Of a stretch of DNA of 55,416 nucleotides, positions 1-8,761 are shown piece after piece. The position numbers were made by a program, and so were the translations under genes. The notes beneath the pieces are model-generated. The model was not told the origin of the DNA and made no database searches. It saw only the letters and a list, made by a program, of their open reading frames with translations. The number at the start of each line of letters is the position of its first letter. Within the stretch, counting starts at the first letter, position 1. The stretch comes from an uncultured Faecalicoccus sp. (GTDB lineage: Bacteria; Bacillota_I; Bacilli_A; Erysipelotrichales; Erysipelotrichaceae): positions 1-55,416 of the forward strand of contig NZ_CALVGO010000002.1 of the NCBI RefSeq assembly GCF_944327125.1, written 5' to 3'.

Positions 1-206
1 GGTCCGGGGATACCCAATCCGATTCCTTCTGCGTTTTCATAATCTTTTAGGGATGAAATTAGATTTTCCATCTTTTCCATAACGTGTTCTTTCCCTAAAT
101 TGGCTTCTGTCCGGTCTTTTTTTACTTCCAGGATCTTACCATCTTCCTGTACCAATGCAGCACGGATATTGGTTCCTCCTAAATCGACCGCAATAAATGT
201 TTTCAT
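1..206 (-). CDS. ROK-family sugar kinase (N-terminal part, cut by window edge)
   Basis: Only the first 68 or so codons are present because the gene runs off the left edge. The reverse-strand product begins MKTFIAVDLGGTNIRAAL, the phosphate-binding DxGGTxxR motif of the ROK/hexokinase-like ATPase fold, and a GIGIGIPGP stretch follows near the cut. ROK proteins of this form are usually cytoplasmic gluco- or N-acylhexosamine kinases. ROK repressors instead carry a long N-terminal helix-turn-helix, which is absent here. An AAGGTG ribosome binding site lies just upstream of the ATG at 206. Substrate cannot be decided from this fragment. The nearby host-glycan operon makes a hexose or N-acetylhexosamine kinase plausible, but that is inference. 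Confidence 0.85.
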   Translation of the reverse strand, partial: MKTFIAVDLGGTNIRAALVQEDGKILEVKKDRTEANLGKEHVMEKMENLISSLKDYENAEGIGLGIPG

Positions 207-236
207 ATTGTACTACACCTTTCTATTATTACTTTT

Positions 237-242
237 ATTATA
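237..242 (-). promoter_or_regulatory. -10 box for the ROK kinase gene
   Basis: The reverse strand reads TATAAT here, about 30 bp upstream of the ROK start codon. No good -35 hexamer is visible at 17 bp spacing, so only the -10 element is claimed. Confidence 0.4.
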
Positions 243-351
243 GTCGATTTTTATTTTTATGGGTACAAAGAAAGTTTGTTTGTATTTATGAAATGACAAT
301 TCCTCTAAAGAATTAAACAAGATATTTTTAGTTAGTCCTATTTTCTTGGTT

Positions 352-357
352 TATAAT
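352..357 (+). promoter_or_regulatory. -10 box for the TauE/SafE gene
   Basis: TATAAT lies 34 bp upstream of the chosen start codon at 392, in an AT-rich stretch after the ROK gene. The matching -35 region is weak. The position argues that translation starts at 392, because an in-frame ATG at 356 would overlap the promoter itself. Confidence 0.45.
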
Positions 358-391
358 GTTAGTAAACAATTGTGATTTCAGGAGGTTTTCA

Positions 392-1180
392 ATGTATATA
401 CTTTTTTTCTTGATTAGTTTTCTTGCCTCGATCATCGGTGCCATCTGCGGCATCGGCGGGGGAATTATCATTAAACCGGTAATGGATGCCTTTGGAGTTC
501 TGGACGTATCAGTAATCAATCTATTATCGGGGTGTACGGTTTTATCCATGACGACCTATTCTGTATGTAAAAGTTTCATTGCCAAAGATTCTACCGTCAA
601 TATGAAACTGGGAACTCCTTTGGCTATTGGAGCAGCGATTGGCGGCCTGATTGGTAAAGAACTGTTCAGTTATGTTGCTTCATTGTTTGCAACGCCAAAC
701 ACAGCCGGGGCTGTTCAGGCAGCGGTATTGTTCATTATTACATTAGGAACCTTGATCTATACGATTCGCAAAGATCAAATACAAACCTTGAAAGTCACAA
801 GTATTTTGATTTGTGTTCTGATCGGTTTGATTTTAGGATGTTTTTCTTCATTCCTTGGTATTGGCGGGGGACCGATCAACTTAGTGGTTCTTTATTACTT
901 CTTTACCATGAAAACCAAGGAAGCGGCTCAGAATTCCCTCTATATCATCTTGTTTTCACAGGGGGCCAGCCTGATCAGTTCGCTTTTGAGCGGAAATGTT
1001 CATGATGTCGATCTTCTGCTTTTGGCAGGGATGATCTTCTGCGGAATCATGGGAGGTGTCTTTGGTCGAAAGATCAATAAAAAGATTGATGAAAAAATGG
1101 TCGACAAACTCTTTATTGGTTTGATGATCTTGATCTTAGTAATCAATGTCTATAACGTGATCCACTATCTTTCCATCTAA
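392..1180 (+). CDS. TauE/SafE family membrane exporter (probable sulfite/organosulfonate or related anion export)
   Basis: A 262-residue hydrophobic protein with about seven or eight membrane segments. It has the two glycine-rich repeats typical of the TauE/SafE family: IGAICGIGGGIIIKP near the N terminus and FLGIGGGPINL in the second half. The start at 392 is chosen because GGAGG lies 8 bases upstream; the in-frame ATG at 356 overlaps a -10 box. Members export sulfite, sulfoacetate or other small anions across the cytoplasmic membrane, but most are uncharacterised. The gene stands alone with its own terminator. It lies within 1.5 kb of a sulfatase gene, so a role in clearing sulfur oxyanions is conceivable, but this is inference only. 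Confidence 0.8.
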   Translation: MYILFFLISFLASIIGAICGIGGGIIIKPVMDAFGVLDVSVINLLSGCTVLSMTTYSVCKSFIAKDSTVNMKLGTPLAIGAAIGGLIGKELFSYVASLFATPNTAGAVQAAVLFIITLGTLIYTIRKDQIQTLKVTSILICVLIGLILGCFSSFLGIGGGPINLVVLYYFFTMKTKEAAQNSLYIILFSQGASLISSLLSGNVHDVDLLLLAGMIFCGIMGGVFGRKINKKIDEKMVDKLFIGLMILILVINVYNVIHYLSI

Positions 1181-1195
1181 TTTTTGTAACTGTAT

Positions 1196-1238
1196 AAAAA
1201 CGGAAGTTCCTCTATCTTGGGGACTTCCGTTTTTTTTG
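1196..1238 (+). terminator. Intrinsic terminator after the TauE/SafE gene
   Basis: An inverted repeat with arms AAAACGGAAGT and ACTTCCGTTTT encloses a short loop and is followed by a run of eight T. It lies 16 bp after the stop codon. Confidence 0.85.
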
Positions 1239-1239
1239 T

Positions 1240-1270
1240 AAAAAAAAGCTGCCTGTTTTTACAAGCAGCT
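1240..1270 (-). terminator. Intrinsic terminator of thiolase 1
   Basis: On the reverse strand an AGCTGC ... GCAGCT stem, extended by TGT/ACA pairs, is followed by a T run. It lies about 20 bp after the thiolase stop and is back to back with the TauE terminator. Confidence 0.8.
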
Positions 1271-1289
1271 GTTAAATGTTTGGATGGAA

Positions 1290-2474
1290 TTAGTCGCGTT
1301 CTACGATCGTAGCGCAGCCCATACCGCCACCGATACACAATGTGGCAAGACCTTTTTTCGCATCGCGTTTCTGCATTTCATGCAACAAGGTTACTAAGAT
1401 ACGGCATCCACTGGCTCCAACAGGGTGACCCAATGCGATGGCTCCACCATTTACATTGACTTTGTCCATGTCAAAGTGCAGATCTTTAGCAACCGCAACG
1501 GATTGAGCAGCGAAGGCTTCATTGGCTTCGATCAGATCCATATCATCAACGGTCAGTCCGGCACGTGCCATAACTTTTTTCGTAGCGGCAACAGGTCCGA
1601 TACCCATGATTTTTGGATCCACACCGGCTAAAGCGCCTTCAACCCATGTAGCCATTGGTGTTACACCTAATTCTTTTGCTTTTTCTTCGCTCATAACAAC
1701 GATAGCTGCGGCACCATCGTTGATTCCTGAAGCATTCCCGGCAGTAACCAATCCACCTTCTTTTCCAGAACAGCAACGTAATTTTGCCAGAGTTTCTGCA
1801 GTCGTTCCAGCACGAGGTCCTTCATCTTTCTTGAATTCAACGATTTCTTTTTTAACTTTTACAGGAACCGGAACGATTTCATCATCGAATTTTCCTTCAG
1901 CCTGTGCTTTTTCACATTTTTGCTGAGAGTTAGCAGAGAAGGCATCCAGCTCTTCACGAGTCAGACCCCACTGATCACAAATGTTTTCCGCTGTGATCAT
2001 CATATGGTAATGATTGAATGCATCGGTCAAGGCATCGTTGATCATGGTATCCACCAAAACACCATTGTTCATGCGATAACCAAAACGAGCTTTGTTCAAT
2101 GCAAATGGTGCCATTGACATGTTTTCCATACCACCGGCAACAACGATATCCGCTTGACCGGCTTTGATCATAGCGGCCGCCTGGTTTACACAATTCAAAC
2201 CAGAACCGCAGACAACGTTCAATGTTACGGCAGGAACTTCAATAGGAAGTCCGGCTTTGATAGACGCCTGACGAGCAACGTTTTGTCCCTGAGCAGCCTG
2301 GATTACACATCCCATCAAAACTTCATCAACCTGTTCTGGTTTAACACCAGCACGGTTCAATGCTTCTTTGATTACGATAGCACCCAAATCAGCAGCAGGA
2401 GTATTGCTTAAAGCGCCTCCCATTTTACCGATGGCTGTACGGCAGGCACCGGCTAATACTACTTTCTTTGTCAT
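1290..2474 (-). CDS. thlA: Acetyl-CoA C-acetyltransferase (thiolase 1)
   Basis: A 394-residue biosynthetic thiolase that condenses two acetyl-CoA to acetoacetyl-CoA in the cytoplasm, the entry step to butyrate. The nucleophilic cysteine is C89 in [10 protein letters not shown]350 sits in [14 protein letters not shown] and the second catalytic cysteine is C380 in CIGGGMG, matching the family layout. Length is typical. GGAGG lies upstream of the ATG at 2474. The gene is monocistronic with its own terminator and is far from the bcd operon, which has a second thiolase beside it (13578-14783). The two copies may differ in regulation. Symbol by family resemblance. Confidence 0.93.
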   Translation of the reverse strand: MTKKVVLAGACRTAIGKMGGALSNTPAADLGAIVIKEALNRAGVKPEQVDEVLMGCVIQAAQGQNVARQASIKAGLPIEVPAVTLNVVCGSGLNCVNQAAAMIKAGQADIVVAGGMENMSMAPFALNKARFGYRMNNGVLVDTMINDALTDAFNHYHMMITAENICDQWGLTREELDAFSANSQQKCEKAQAEGKFDDEIVPVPVKVKKEIVEFKKDEGPRAGTTAETLAKLRCCSGKEGGLVTAGNASGINDGAAAIVVMSEEKAKELGVTPMATWVEGALAGVDPKIMGIGPVAATKKVMARAGLTVDDMDLIEANEAFAAQSVAVAKDLHFDMDKVNVNGGAIALGHPVGASGCRILVTLLHEMQKRDAKKGLATLCIGGGMGCATIVERD

Positions 2475-2599
2475 TTTGTTTTTCCTCCATTTTCAGATAA
2501 CAGTATATCTATCCAAAACAAACTTTATCATAGCTTCCAGCTAAAATCAATGAACAAATTAATTTTTTCACAAGTGATTATTTTTAGTTTTCTAACAAA

Positions 2600-2628
2600 T
2601 AAAAAAGCGGATTTATGAGAATCCGCTT
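2600..2628 (-). terminator. Intrinsic terminator of the sulfatase gene
   Basis: Reverse strand arms AAGCGGATT and AATCCGCTT with a six-base loop are followed by a T run. The hairpin begins immediately after the sulfatase stop codon. Confidence 0.85.
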
Positions 2629-4079
2629 CATTGAGGATGTTTGATCATATTCACGGCTTTTTGTCCGGGAATCAGATGTTTGCCATCTGTATAGTTTTCT
2701 GGACGACCGGTTAATTCTTTGATGAGACAGTTTCTCAATTCATTGATCTTGTCCAGATATTCCAAATCATTGATGGCATTATGGATTTCGTTTGGATCTT
2801 TGATCAAATCAAAGAACTGTTCGTTTCCGGTTTCGCTATACCATATATATTTTGCATTTTGAGTAACGATATAGTGGTTGGATAAGCCATCGTGGAAACT
2901 GTGTTCACCGTGAAGGTAATCTCGGATGTGGGCGCTTGTATCTGTCAGAGTTTCCTTTAAAGATAGTCCGTCCACGGTTTCGGGGATGTCTATGCCGCAC
3001 AGATCAAGAAGAGTCGGCATGATGTCTCTTAGTTCCACCACTTCTGTAATTCGTTTTGAGGTGGTTTTTAAAATGTTTTTTCCTACCCGCATCAAAAAAG
3101 GAATGTGTACGCTGCCCTGATAAGGGAATACTTTTCTCCATAAATGATGGTCAAACAGCATTTCACCATGATCGCTGACGAAAAGAATAATGGTATCTTC
3201 CAAAACACCTTGTTCCTGTAGGGCCAACAGGATACGGCCAATCTGATGATCGACATGGGTGATGGAAGCATAATAGCCTGCCAGACAATCCTTTTTGAGC
3301 GATTCAATATCCGTTCCGTAGATGGAATCGTAATTAAATTGATTTTCAATCGTTTTTTCTATGTTGTCCCATTCACCTGTTACAGGAGGTCTTAAATCCT
3401 TACCCTTATATATATCTAAGTAGGATTTTGGAGGATCCAAAGGCATATGCGGCCGGACAAAGGAAGACATCAGGAAAAATGGTCGTGTTCTGTCCCTTGT
3501 CTGCAGGTAGCGTATACTTTGATCAGCAACCCAGTTGGTAGGATGAAGGTCTTCGTCGTAGATCCATGGATGTACGACAAACGAATTACATTCTGGTCCT
3601 GAAGAAGTCACATCGCCAAATTGACCAACCTTGTTTTTCAGATCCAATAGATAATCATCGTGAACTTCCTGATGCATCCAATGCGGAATATCTTGTCTGC
3701 GGTAGCATCCCAAATATCCATCGTGTAATTTCAATCCTTGAAAACCGCAGGTCAGACGTGGGGGATGCACATGCATTTTACCGATGCACTGGGTCTGGTA
3801 ATTGGCATTGGAAAATTCTTCTGCCATATAATGTTGATAATCCCAATCGATGTTATCTTCATAGCCAACTCGACCGTGCCCTGTTTGAGAGCGTCCTGTT
3901 AAAAGTGCCGCTCTTGCGGGGATGCAGCTGGGGGTAGCGCTGTATGCATTTTCAAATACAACGCCTTGGGATCCAATGGAATCCAAATAAGGGGTCTGTA
4001 CATCAGGGTGTCCCATGATAGAAAGGCAGTCACCGCGAAACTGATCGCACATCAACAATAGAATATTAGGTTTTGACAT
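2628..4079 (-). CDS. Type I sulfatase (formylglycine-dependent), cytoplasmic
   Basis: A 483-residue S1-type sulfatase that should hydrolyse a sulfate ester from a small substrate. The maturation signature C-x-P-x-R is present as C52-I-P-A-R56; C52 would be oxidised to formylglycine. An N-terminal metal-binding Asp lies in LLLMCDQFRGD, and SDHGE near residue 300 provides further ligands. There is no signal peptide, so the enzyme should act inside the cell on an imported compound. It is divergent from the GNB/LNB-type ABC transporter operon and shares the intergenic control region. Its probable maturase is encoded at 12460-13539. RBS AAGGAG precedes the ATG. The exact substrate and S1 subfamily cannot be assigned by eye; a 6-sulfo-galactose or sulfo-HexNAc disaccharide is a guess from context. 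Confidence 0.92.
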   Translation of the reverse strand: MSKPNILLLMCDQFRGDCLSIMGHPDVQTPYLDSIGSQGVVFENAYSATPSCIPARAALLTGRSQTGHGRVGYEDNIDWDYQHYMAEEFSNANYQTQCIGKMHVHPPRLTCGFQGLKLHDGYLGCYRRQDIPHWMHQEVHDDYLLDLKNKVGQFGDVTSSGPECNSFVVHPWIYDEDLHPTNWVADQSIRYLQTRDRTRPFFLMSSFVRPHMPLDPPKSYLDIYKGKDLRPPVTGEWDNIEKTIENQFNYDSIYGTDIESLKKDCLAGYYASITHVDHQIGRILLALQEQGVLEDTIILFVSDHGEMLFDHHLWRKVFPYQGSVHIPFLMRVGKNILKTTSKRITEVVELRDIMPTLLDLCGIDIPETVDGLSLKETLTDTSAHIRDYLHGEHSFHDGLSNHYIVTQNAKYIWYSETGNEQFFDLIKDPNEIHNAINDLEYLDKINELRNCLIKELTGRPENYTDGKHLIPGQKAVNMIKHPQ

Positions 4080-4107
4080 ACCATATCTCCTTTATAAAAT
4101 TTGTTAA

Positions 4108-4136
4108 AGTATACCATATTTATATTGTTTATTCAC
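4108..4136 (-). promoter_or_regulatory. Promoter of the sulfatase gene
   Basis: The reverse strand has a TATACT -10 box (4108-4113) with a weak GTGAAT -35 (4131-4136) at 17 bp spacing, about 30 bp upstream of the start codon. Confidence 0.5.
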
Positions 4137-4197
4137 TTATTTTGGTGGTAAAGAGAGAAAAAGCAATATTTCTAAAAGCAAAAGCAACAAAAAGATA

Positions 4198-4211
4198 GGA
4201 AAACGCTTACA
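4198..4211 (+). promoter_or_regulatory. cre site (CcpA operator) for the glycan operon
   Basis: GGAAAACGCTTACA matches the catabolite-responsive element TGWNANCGNTNWCA at 13 of 14 positions. It overlaps the -35 region of the operon promoter (the -10 is at 4220), so bound CcpA should block RNA polymerase when preferred sugars are present. It may also affect the divergent sulfatase promoter about 90 bp away. Confidence 0.75.
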
Positions 4212-4219
4212 TATTCTTG

Positions 4220-4225
4220 TATAAT
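4220..4225 (+). promoter_or_regulatory. -10 box of the glycan-import operon
   Basis: A perfect TATAAT lies 38 bp upstream of the solute-binding protein start codon. The -35 region is poor and is overlapped by the cre site, which suggests a promoter that may need an activator or tolerate only partial recognition. Confidence 0.65.
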
Positions 4226-4262
4226 GGAAACAGAAATAATCTATGTTTCAAAGGAGGATTAT

Positions 4263-5615
4263 ATGAAGAAACTAATGAGAGCTGGAGCTGTTGCTCTGGC
4301 AATGGCTACATTCGTAACAGGATGTAGTTCTGGTGGAAGCGGGGACACTGCTGAAAGCGAAGTTCCTACTAACGAAGATGGACAGAGAATCTTAGCATTC
4401 GACGCATTCGTAGGTGGAAACGGAGAAGAGTTCCTGGAAGAAGCTGCAGCAAAATTTGAAGAAGCTAACGAAGATGTAGACGTTCAGATTCGCTGGAGCA
4501 AAGATATCGATCAGGAAATGCAGAAAGACAACGCTTCTGGTAAGTATGCTGACTTGGTTTACTATAACTTAGGTCAGGCTTCAAACTACACTGAATCTAT
4601 GCTGAACAGTGGAAAAGTTATGGATATCAGTGATGTAATGGACGAAGTTGCTGATGAAATCGATACTTCAATCACTCAGCCAACTGCTGAATATTTCGGC
4701 GATGGAAAGAGCTACCTGGCTCCAATCATGTATACACCAGCTGGTTTATACTACAACAAAGCAGAATTAAGTGAAGAAGAACTTCCTACAACTTGGGATG
4801 AAATGTTTGCTTTAGGTGATAAAGTTCATTCTGAAGATGCAAACAAATACTTGTTCACTTATCCAATCCGTGGTTACTTCGATAACACTGTCTTAGGTAT
4901 GCTGTATCAGGCTGGTGGAGAAGAATATTTCCAGAACGCTTTGAAATACGGTGAAGGAACTTGGGATTCTGATGAAGGAAAACTGATTCTTGAAACAATC
5001 GCTAAATTAGTTGGTCCTGAATACCTTGAAAAAGATACAGTAGCCAATGCAAACGTTGATGGTGGATTTACTGTTAACCAGCAGTCAATGATCGATGGAA
5101 AAGCTTTATTTATGCCAAATGGTTCTTGGATCGTTGGTGAAATGGCTGAAACAACTCCTGAAGGATTCTCTTGGGGTGTAATGCCTTTACCAGCATTCGA
5201 AGAAGGTGGAGAACGAGTTGTTACTACAATGACCGAAACAGTATGGATCCCTGCAGAAGCTGCTAACGCAGACGATGCAAAAGAATTCATCAAATTCTTG
5301 TATTCTGAAGAAGCAGCTGAAATTTTCGCTTCTCACAACATTGTATCTCCAAGAACTGGTTCAGCTGATCTGTTAGCTGACGAACAGTTAAAAGGTCTGT
5401 TTGACGTTTACAACATGGATGGTGTAAAAGCTGTATCCGGTACATACGCTGCTTACGATGCAACAGCTGTTCCTGATGTTGACTTCAAGGGAACTATCTA
5501 TGGTCCAATCGAAGAAATCGCAAGTGGTAAAGAAGGCGTTACTGTTGAAACTTGGCAAGAATCACTGACAGAACTTTGGACAACATTACGTGAAAATCCT
5601 CTTTCTGCAGAATAA
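4263..5615 (+). CDS. ABC transporter sugar-binding lipoprotein
   Basis: A 450-residue extracellular solute-binding protein of the carbohydrate (MalE/UgpB-like) type. It starts at the ATG at 4263, 7 bases after an AAAGGAGG ribosome binding site; an upstream ATG in the -10 box is rejected. The signal peptide ends in a lipobox VTGC with lipidated C21, followed by a Ser/Gly-rich linker. The mature part has a typical two-lobe binding-protein composition with many aromatic residues. It should capture an oligosaccharide at the cell surface and deliver it to the two permeases downstream. The co-encoded GH112 phosphorylase points to galacto-N-biose or lacto-N-biose, possibly sulfated. Codon use is strongly biased, as for a highly expressed gene. 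Confidence 0.92.
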   Translation: MKKLMRAGAVALAMATFVTGCSSGGSGDTAESEVPTNEDGQRILAFDAFVGGNGEEFLEEAAAKFEEANEDVDVQIRWSKDIDQEMQKDNASGKYADLVYYNLGQASNYTESMLNSGKVMDISDVMDEVADEIDTSITQPTAEYFGDGKSYLAPIMYTPAGLYYNKAELSEEELPTTWDEMFALGDKVHSEDANKYLFTYPIRGYFDNTVLGMLYQAGGEEYFQNALKYGEGTWDSDEGKLILETIAKLVGPEYLEKDTVANANVDGGFTVNQQSMIDGKALFMPNGSWIVGEMAETTPEGFSWGVMPLPAFEEGGERVVTTMTETVWIPAEAANADDAKEFIKFLYSEEAAEIFASHNIVSPRTGSADLLADEQLKGLFDVYNMDGVKAVSGTYAAYDATAVPDVDFKGTIYGPIEEIASGKEGVTVETWQESLTELWTTLRENPLSAE

Positions 5616-5636
5616 GAAAACAGTGATATGAATTTT

Positions 5637-5664
5637 ATAAAGCGGTGATTCTTCACCGCTTTAT
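5637..5664 (+). terminator. Intra-operon hairpin after the binding-protein gene
   Basis: A 12-bp perfect stem with arms ATAAAGCGGTGA and TCACCGCTTTAT closes on a TTCT loop. The following sequence is only partly T-rich, so it probably acts as a leaky terminator or an mRNA-stabilising hairpin that keeps binding-protein transcript above permease transcript. Confidence 0.7.
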
Positions 5665-5691
5665 TTGCACTAGAGAGATAAGGAGGACAAA

Positions 5692-6573
5692 ATGACAAAA
5701 AAGAAAGCACAAGCGCGCTTTGTTGCTGCATGTCTGGCGCCTGCCTTGATTCTGGTTACTTTGTTTATCGTTATTCCTACCGTTCAGGTATTCCGATATT
5801 CTCTGTATCAAAAATCAAGCTTTGTAGGTGATGAGACTTTCATTGGATTTAAGAACTTTCAGACTTTGTTCAATGATTCCATCTTCCTTGAATCGATCCA
5901 AAACCAGATTTTGATCATTGTTGTTATTACAATGTTCACCATCGTATTGGCTATCTTCTTCGCAACTTTGTTGACAAGAGAAGAATTCAAGGGAAAAAAC
6001 TTATTCCGTGTTATTTTCTATATTCCAAACATTTTGAATATCGTTATTATTGCAGGTATCTTCTCTGCAATCTATGCACCAAGTAATGGTCTGTTGAATA
6101 CTTTATTATCTTCTATCGGATTGGATAGCTTGACTCGTCAATGGATGGGAGATCCAGAAATCATTATCTTCTCGATCATTGGGGCACTGGTATGGCAGGC
6201 AATTGGTTATTATATGGTAATGTATATGGCCAGTATGACTTCTATTCCAGAAAACTTGTACGAAGCAGCTTCTTTGGAAGGTGCCGGTAAATTTAAACAG
6301 TTCTTTATGATCACACTGCCTTGTATTTGGGATAATATTCGTCAAACTTTAACATTCTTCGTAATTTCCACGATCAATTTGAGTTTCCTGTTTGTACAGG
6401 TCAACACAAACGGTCAGTTTGGTACACAGGTAATGTTGAACTACATGTATTCTAAGGCATTCTCTGGAAACCTTGGTTATGGTATGGCAATCGGTGTAAT
6501 CACGTTTATTTTGGCATTCTCTATGGCCGGTGCTTTAAATAGAGTAACGAAACGTGATCCATTGCAGTTCTAG
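5692..6573 (+). CDS. ABC sugar transporter permease, MalF/UgpA type
   Basis: A 293-residue integral membrane protein with about six transmembrane helices. The cytoplasmic EAA loop reads YEAASLEGAGKFKQFFMITLP around residues 190-210; it contacts the ATPase. RBS AAGGAGG precedes the ATG. It pairs with the second permease directly downstream to form the translocation pore for the sugar delivered by the upstream lipoprotein. The N terminus (KKAQARFVAACLAPALILV) has the positive-inside arrangement usual for this family. Confidence 0.93.
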   Translation: MTKKKAQARFVAACLAPALILVTLFIVIPTVQVFRYSLYQKSSFVGDETFIGFKNFQTLFNDSIFLESIQNQILIIVVITMFTIVLAIFFATLLTREEFKGKNLFRVIFYIPNILNIVIIAGIFSAIYAPSNGLLNTLLSSIGLDSLTRQWMGDPEIIIFSIIGALVWQAIGYYMVMYMASMTSIPENLYEAASLEGAGKFKQFFMITLPCIWDNIRQTLTFFVISTINLSFLFVQVNTNGQFGTQVMLNYMYSKAFSGNLGYGMAIGVITFILAFSMAGALNRVTKRDPLQF

Positions 6574-6584
6574 GAGGTGTATTT

Positions 6585-7460
6585 ATGAAAAAAATGAAAA
6601 GTTTATCACCTCATTCCTGGTATAAGATCTTTATATATTTTGTAATGATCGTTTTCGCAATTACAATTGTGGTACCAATTGCCTGGGTATTCCTGGCAAG
6701 TTTAAAGACACAGTTGGAATTAAATGCCGCCAATCCTTGGGCATGGCCTGAAGTGCTGCAATGGGGCAACTACGTAAAAGCTTTTGAGAAGGCAAGAATG
6801 GGTGATTATCTGATCAACACGGTAATCGTTGTTGCCATGGCTCTGGTTATCTTACTAGTTGTTGCCTTACCATGTTCTTATGTTCTGGCTCGATTCAAAT
6901 TCAAAGGAAAGAAATTCATGAATTTGTTATTCATGGCTGGTTTGTTCATCAATATGAACTATATCGTATTACCGATTTATATGAATCTCTTTAATATCGA
7001 TAATATGTTAGGGATGACCAATTTCCTTGTCGATAATAAATTGATTCTGGCAATCGTTTATGCTTCGACCAGTTTACCGTTTACTGTATATCTGTTATCC
7101 GGTTATTTCCAATCTTTGCCAAAAGCCTATGAAGAAGCCGCTTTGATCGATGGTTGCGGATTCTTTAAGACCATGACCAAGATCATGATTCCTATGGCTC
7201 GTCCTAGTATCATTACCGTTATTTTGTTCCAGTTCTTAGCGTATTGGAATGAATACATGGTAGCATTTACTTTGTTAGAGACAGATCATGCAACGCTTTC
7301 TGTTGGTCTTCGCAACCTGATGCAGGCACAACGTTCGGCGGCGGATTATGGTACGATGTATGCCGGGCTGGTTATTGCCATGGTTCCAACCTTGATTCTG
7401 TATATCATTGTTCAGAAGAAACTGACACAAGGTATGAGCCTTGGTGGTTTGAAAGACTAA
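6585..7460 (+). CDS. ABC sugar transporter permease, MalG/UgpE type
   Basis: A 291-residue membrane protein with about six helices. The EAA loop reads YEEAALIDGCGFFKTMTKIMIP around residues 180-200, with the conserved Glu-Ala-Ala and Gly. It starts 11 bp after the first permease, behind an AGGAGGTG site, and forms a heterodimer with it. The end (KKLTQGMSLGGLKD) resembles the conserved C-terminal tail of MalG-like permeases. Confidence 0.93.
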   Translation: MKKMKSLSPHSWYKIFIYFVMIVFAITIVVPIAWVFLASLKTQLELNAANPWAWPEVLQWGNYVKAFEKARMGDYLINTVIVVAMALVILLVVALPCSYVLARFKFKGKKFMNLLFMAGLFINMNYIVLPIYMNLFNIDNMLGMTNFLVDNKLILAIVYASTSLPFTVYLLSGYFQSLPKAYEEAALIDGCGFFKTMTKIMIPMARPSIITVILFQFLAYWNEYMVAFTLLETDHATLSVGLRNLMQAQRSAADYGTMYAGLVIAMVPTLILYIIVQKKLTQGMSLGGLKD

Positions 7461-7473
7461 GGAGGAAACAGTT

Positions 7474-7647
7474 ATGTATGAAAGTAATATTTTTAAGACA
7501 ATCTTAAAATTTGTTGCGTTTTTTATCTGTGTCGGCTTAGTCATCTATGGTCAGAAAACAGTAGGAATTCCTTACTTGATGATCCAAATTGTTGGTGTTA
7601 TTGGAATCATGATTCTGATCTATCTGTACAATAGAAAGTATAAATAG
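7474..7647 (+). CDS. Small two-helix membrane protein in the sugar-transport operon (DUF6903-like)
   Basis: A 57-residue ORF begins at ATG 7474, six bases after a strong AAGGAGG site, and fills the gap between permease and ATPase with 13 and 12 bp spacers. The product has two hydrophobic helices (about residues 10-25 and 34-51) around a Gly-Gln-Lys turn, and ends in a basic YLYNRKYK tail. From memory it resembles the short uncharacterised family catalogued as DUF6903, found beside carbohydrate ABC transporters. A role as an accessory subunit or regulator of the transporter is inferred only from position. Confidence 0.8.
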   Translation: MYESNIFKTILKFVAFFICVGLVIYGQKTVGIPYLMIQIVGVIGIMILIYLYNRKYK

Positions 7648-7659
7648 GAGGAACAGAAT

Positions 7660-8751
7660 ATGGCAGAATTGTCTTTGAGACATATTGATAAAGTTTATGA
7701 CAATAATGTTCAGGCTGTTTTTGATTTCAATTTGGAAATCAAAGATAAAGAATTTATTGTATTTGTTGGACCTTCTGGATGCGGTAAATCTACGACCCTT
7801 CGTATGATTGCCGGTTTGGAAGATATCACGGCAGGTGAGTTTTATATCGATGGAAAATTAATGAATGATATTGAACCAAAAGATCGTGATATTGCGATGG
7901 TTTTCCAATCATATGCGCTATATCCTCATATGAGTGTATATGACAATATGGCATTTGGTCTTCAGCTTCGTAAAACACCGAAAGATGAAATCGACAAACG
8001 TGTAAAAGAAGCCGCTCGTATTTTGGAAATCGAACCTTATCTGGATCGTAAACCAAAAGCGTTATCTGGGGGTCAGCGTCAGCGTGTTGCCTTAGGCCGT
8101 GCCATTGTTCGTAATGCTAAGGTATTCCTGATGGATGAACCATTGTCAAACCTGGATGCTAAGCTTCGTGTTCAGATGCGTAGTGAGATCATCAAACTGC
8201 ACGAAAGAATTGGAGCCACTTCCATTTATGTAACCCATGACCAGACCGAAGCCATGACGATGGCGGACCGAATCGTTGTCATGAAAGCAGGATACATTCA
8301 GCAGATTGGAACGCCAAAGGAAATCTATAACAATCCTGCAAATATGTTTGTTGCCGGATTCTTGGGAGCTCCTGCGACGAACTTTATCCATGGTGTATAC
8401 CAGGATCATAAATTCACTTCGGGTGAACATGTAATCGATGTACCTAAGATGTTCCATGAAAAAATGGAAGCTTACAATGGAAAGAAAGTTGTGATGGGTA
8501 TTCGTCCTGAAGATATGCATTCGGAAGGTATCGTGGCGGAAACATATCCATCCGGGCGTTTTACATACCATATCGATGTTGCGGAATTATTAGGTCATGA
8601 ATATATTCTTCACGGAACATATAATGGAGATCCATTAAATGCTAAGATTGCTTCGCGTACAGAAGTAAAAGGACATGAAGATATTGAACTGACTATGGAT
8701 CTAAGTAAGATCCACTTCTTTGATCCGGATACAGAAAACCGTATCATCTAA
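7660..8751 (+). CDS. Sugar ABC transporter ATPase (MsmK/UgpC type)
   Basis: A 363-residue ATP-binding subunit. Walker [10 protein letters not shown] spans residues 37-45; the ABC signature [13 protein letters not shown] and Walker [13 protein letters not shown] follow, then the switch His in [12 protein letters not shown]-terminal TOBE-like domain (after about residue 240) is typical of the MalK/UgpC/MsmK group, which energises oligosaccharide import. RBS TAGGAGG. Unlike many Firmicutes, where one shared MsmK lies elsewhere, this ATPase is encoded in the operon with its permeases. Confidence 0.94.
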   Translation: MAELSLRHIDKVYDNNVQAVFDFNLEIKDKEFIVFVGPSGCGKSTTLRMIAGLEDITAGEFYIDGKLMNDIEPKDRDIAMVFQSYALYPHMSVYDNMAFGLQLRKTPKDEIDKRVKEAARILEIEPYLDRKPKALSGGQRQRVALGRAIVRNAKVFLMDEPLSNLDAKLRVQMRSEIIKLHERIGATSIYVTHDQTEAMTMADRIVVMKAGYIQQIGTPKEIYNNPANMFVAGFLGAPATNFIHGVYQDHKFTSGEHVIDVPKMFHEKMEAYNGKKVVMGIRPEDMHSEGIVAETYPSGRFTYHIDVAELLGHEYILHGTYNGDPLNAKIASRTEVKGHEDIELTMDLSKIHFFDPDTENRII

Positions 8752-8761
8752 GGATAGTTTC

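Noticed and set aside
811-1005. Alternative-frame ORF inside the TauE/SafE gene
   Set aside because: No ribosome binding site, and it lies in a different frame of a clearly coding membrane protein.
1522-1926. Plus-strand ORF of 134 codons opposite thiolase 1
   Set aside because: Antisense shadow of a strongly conserved gene, with no RBS or family features.
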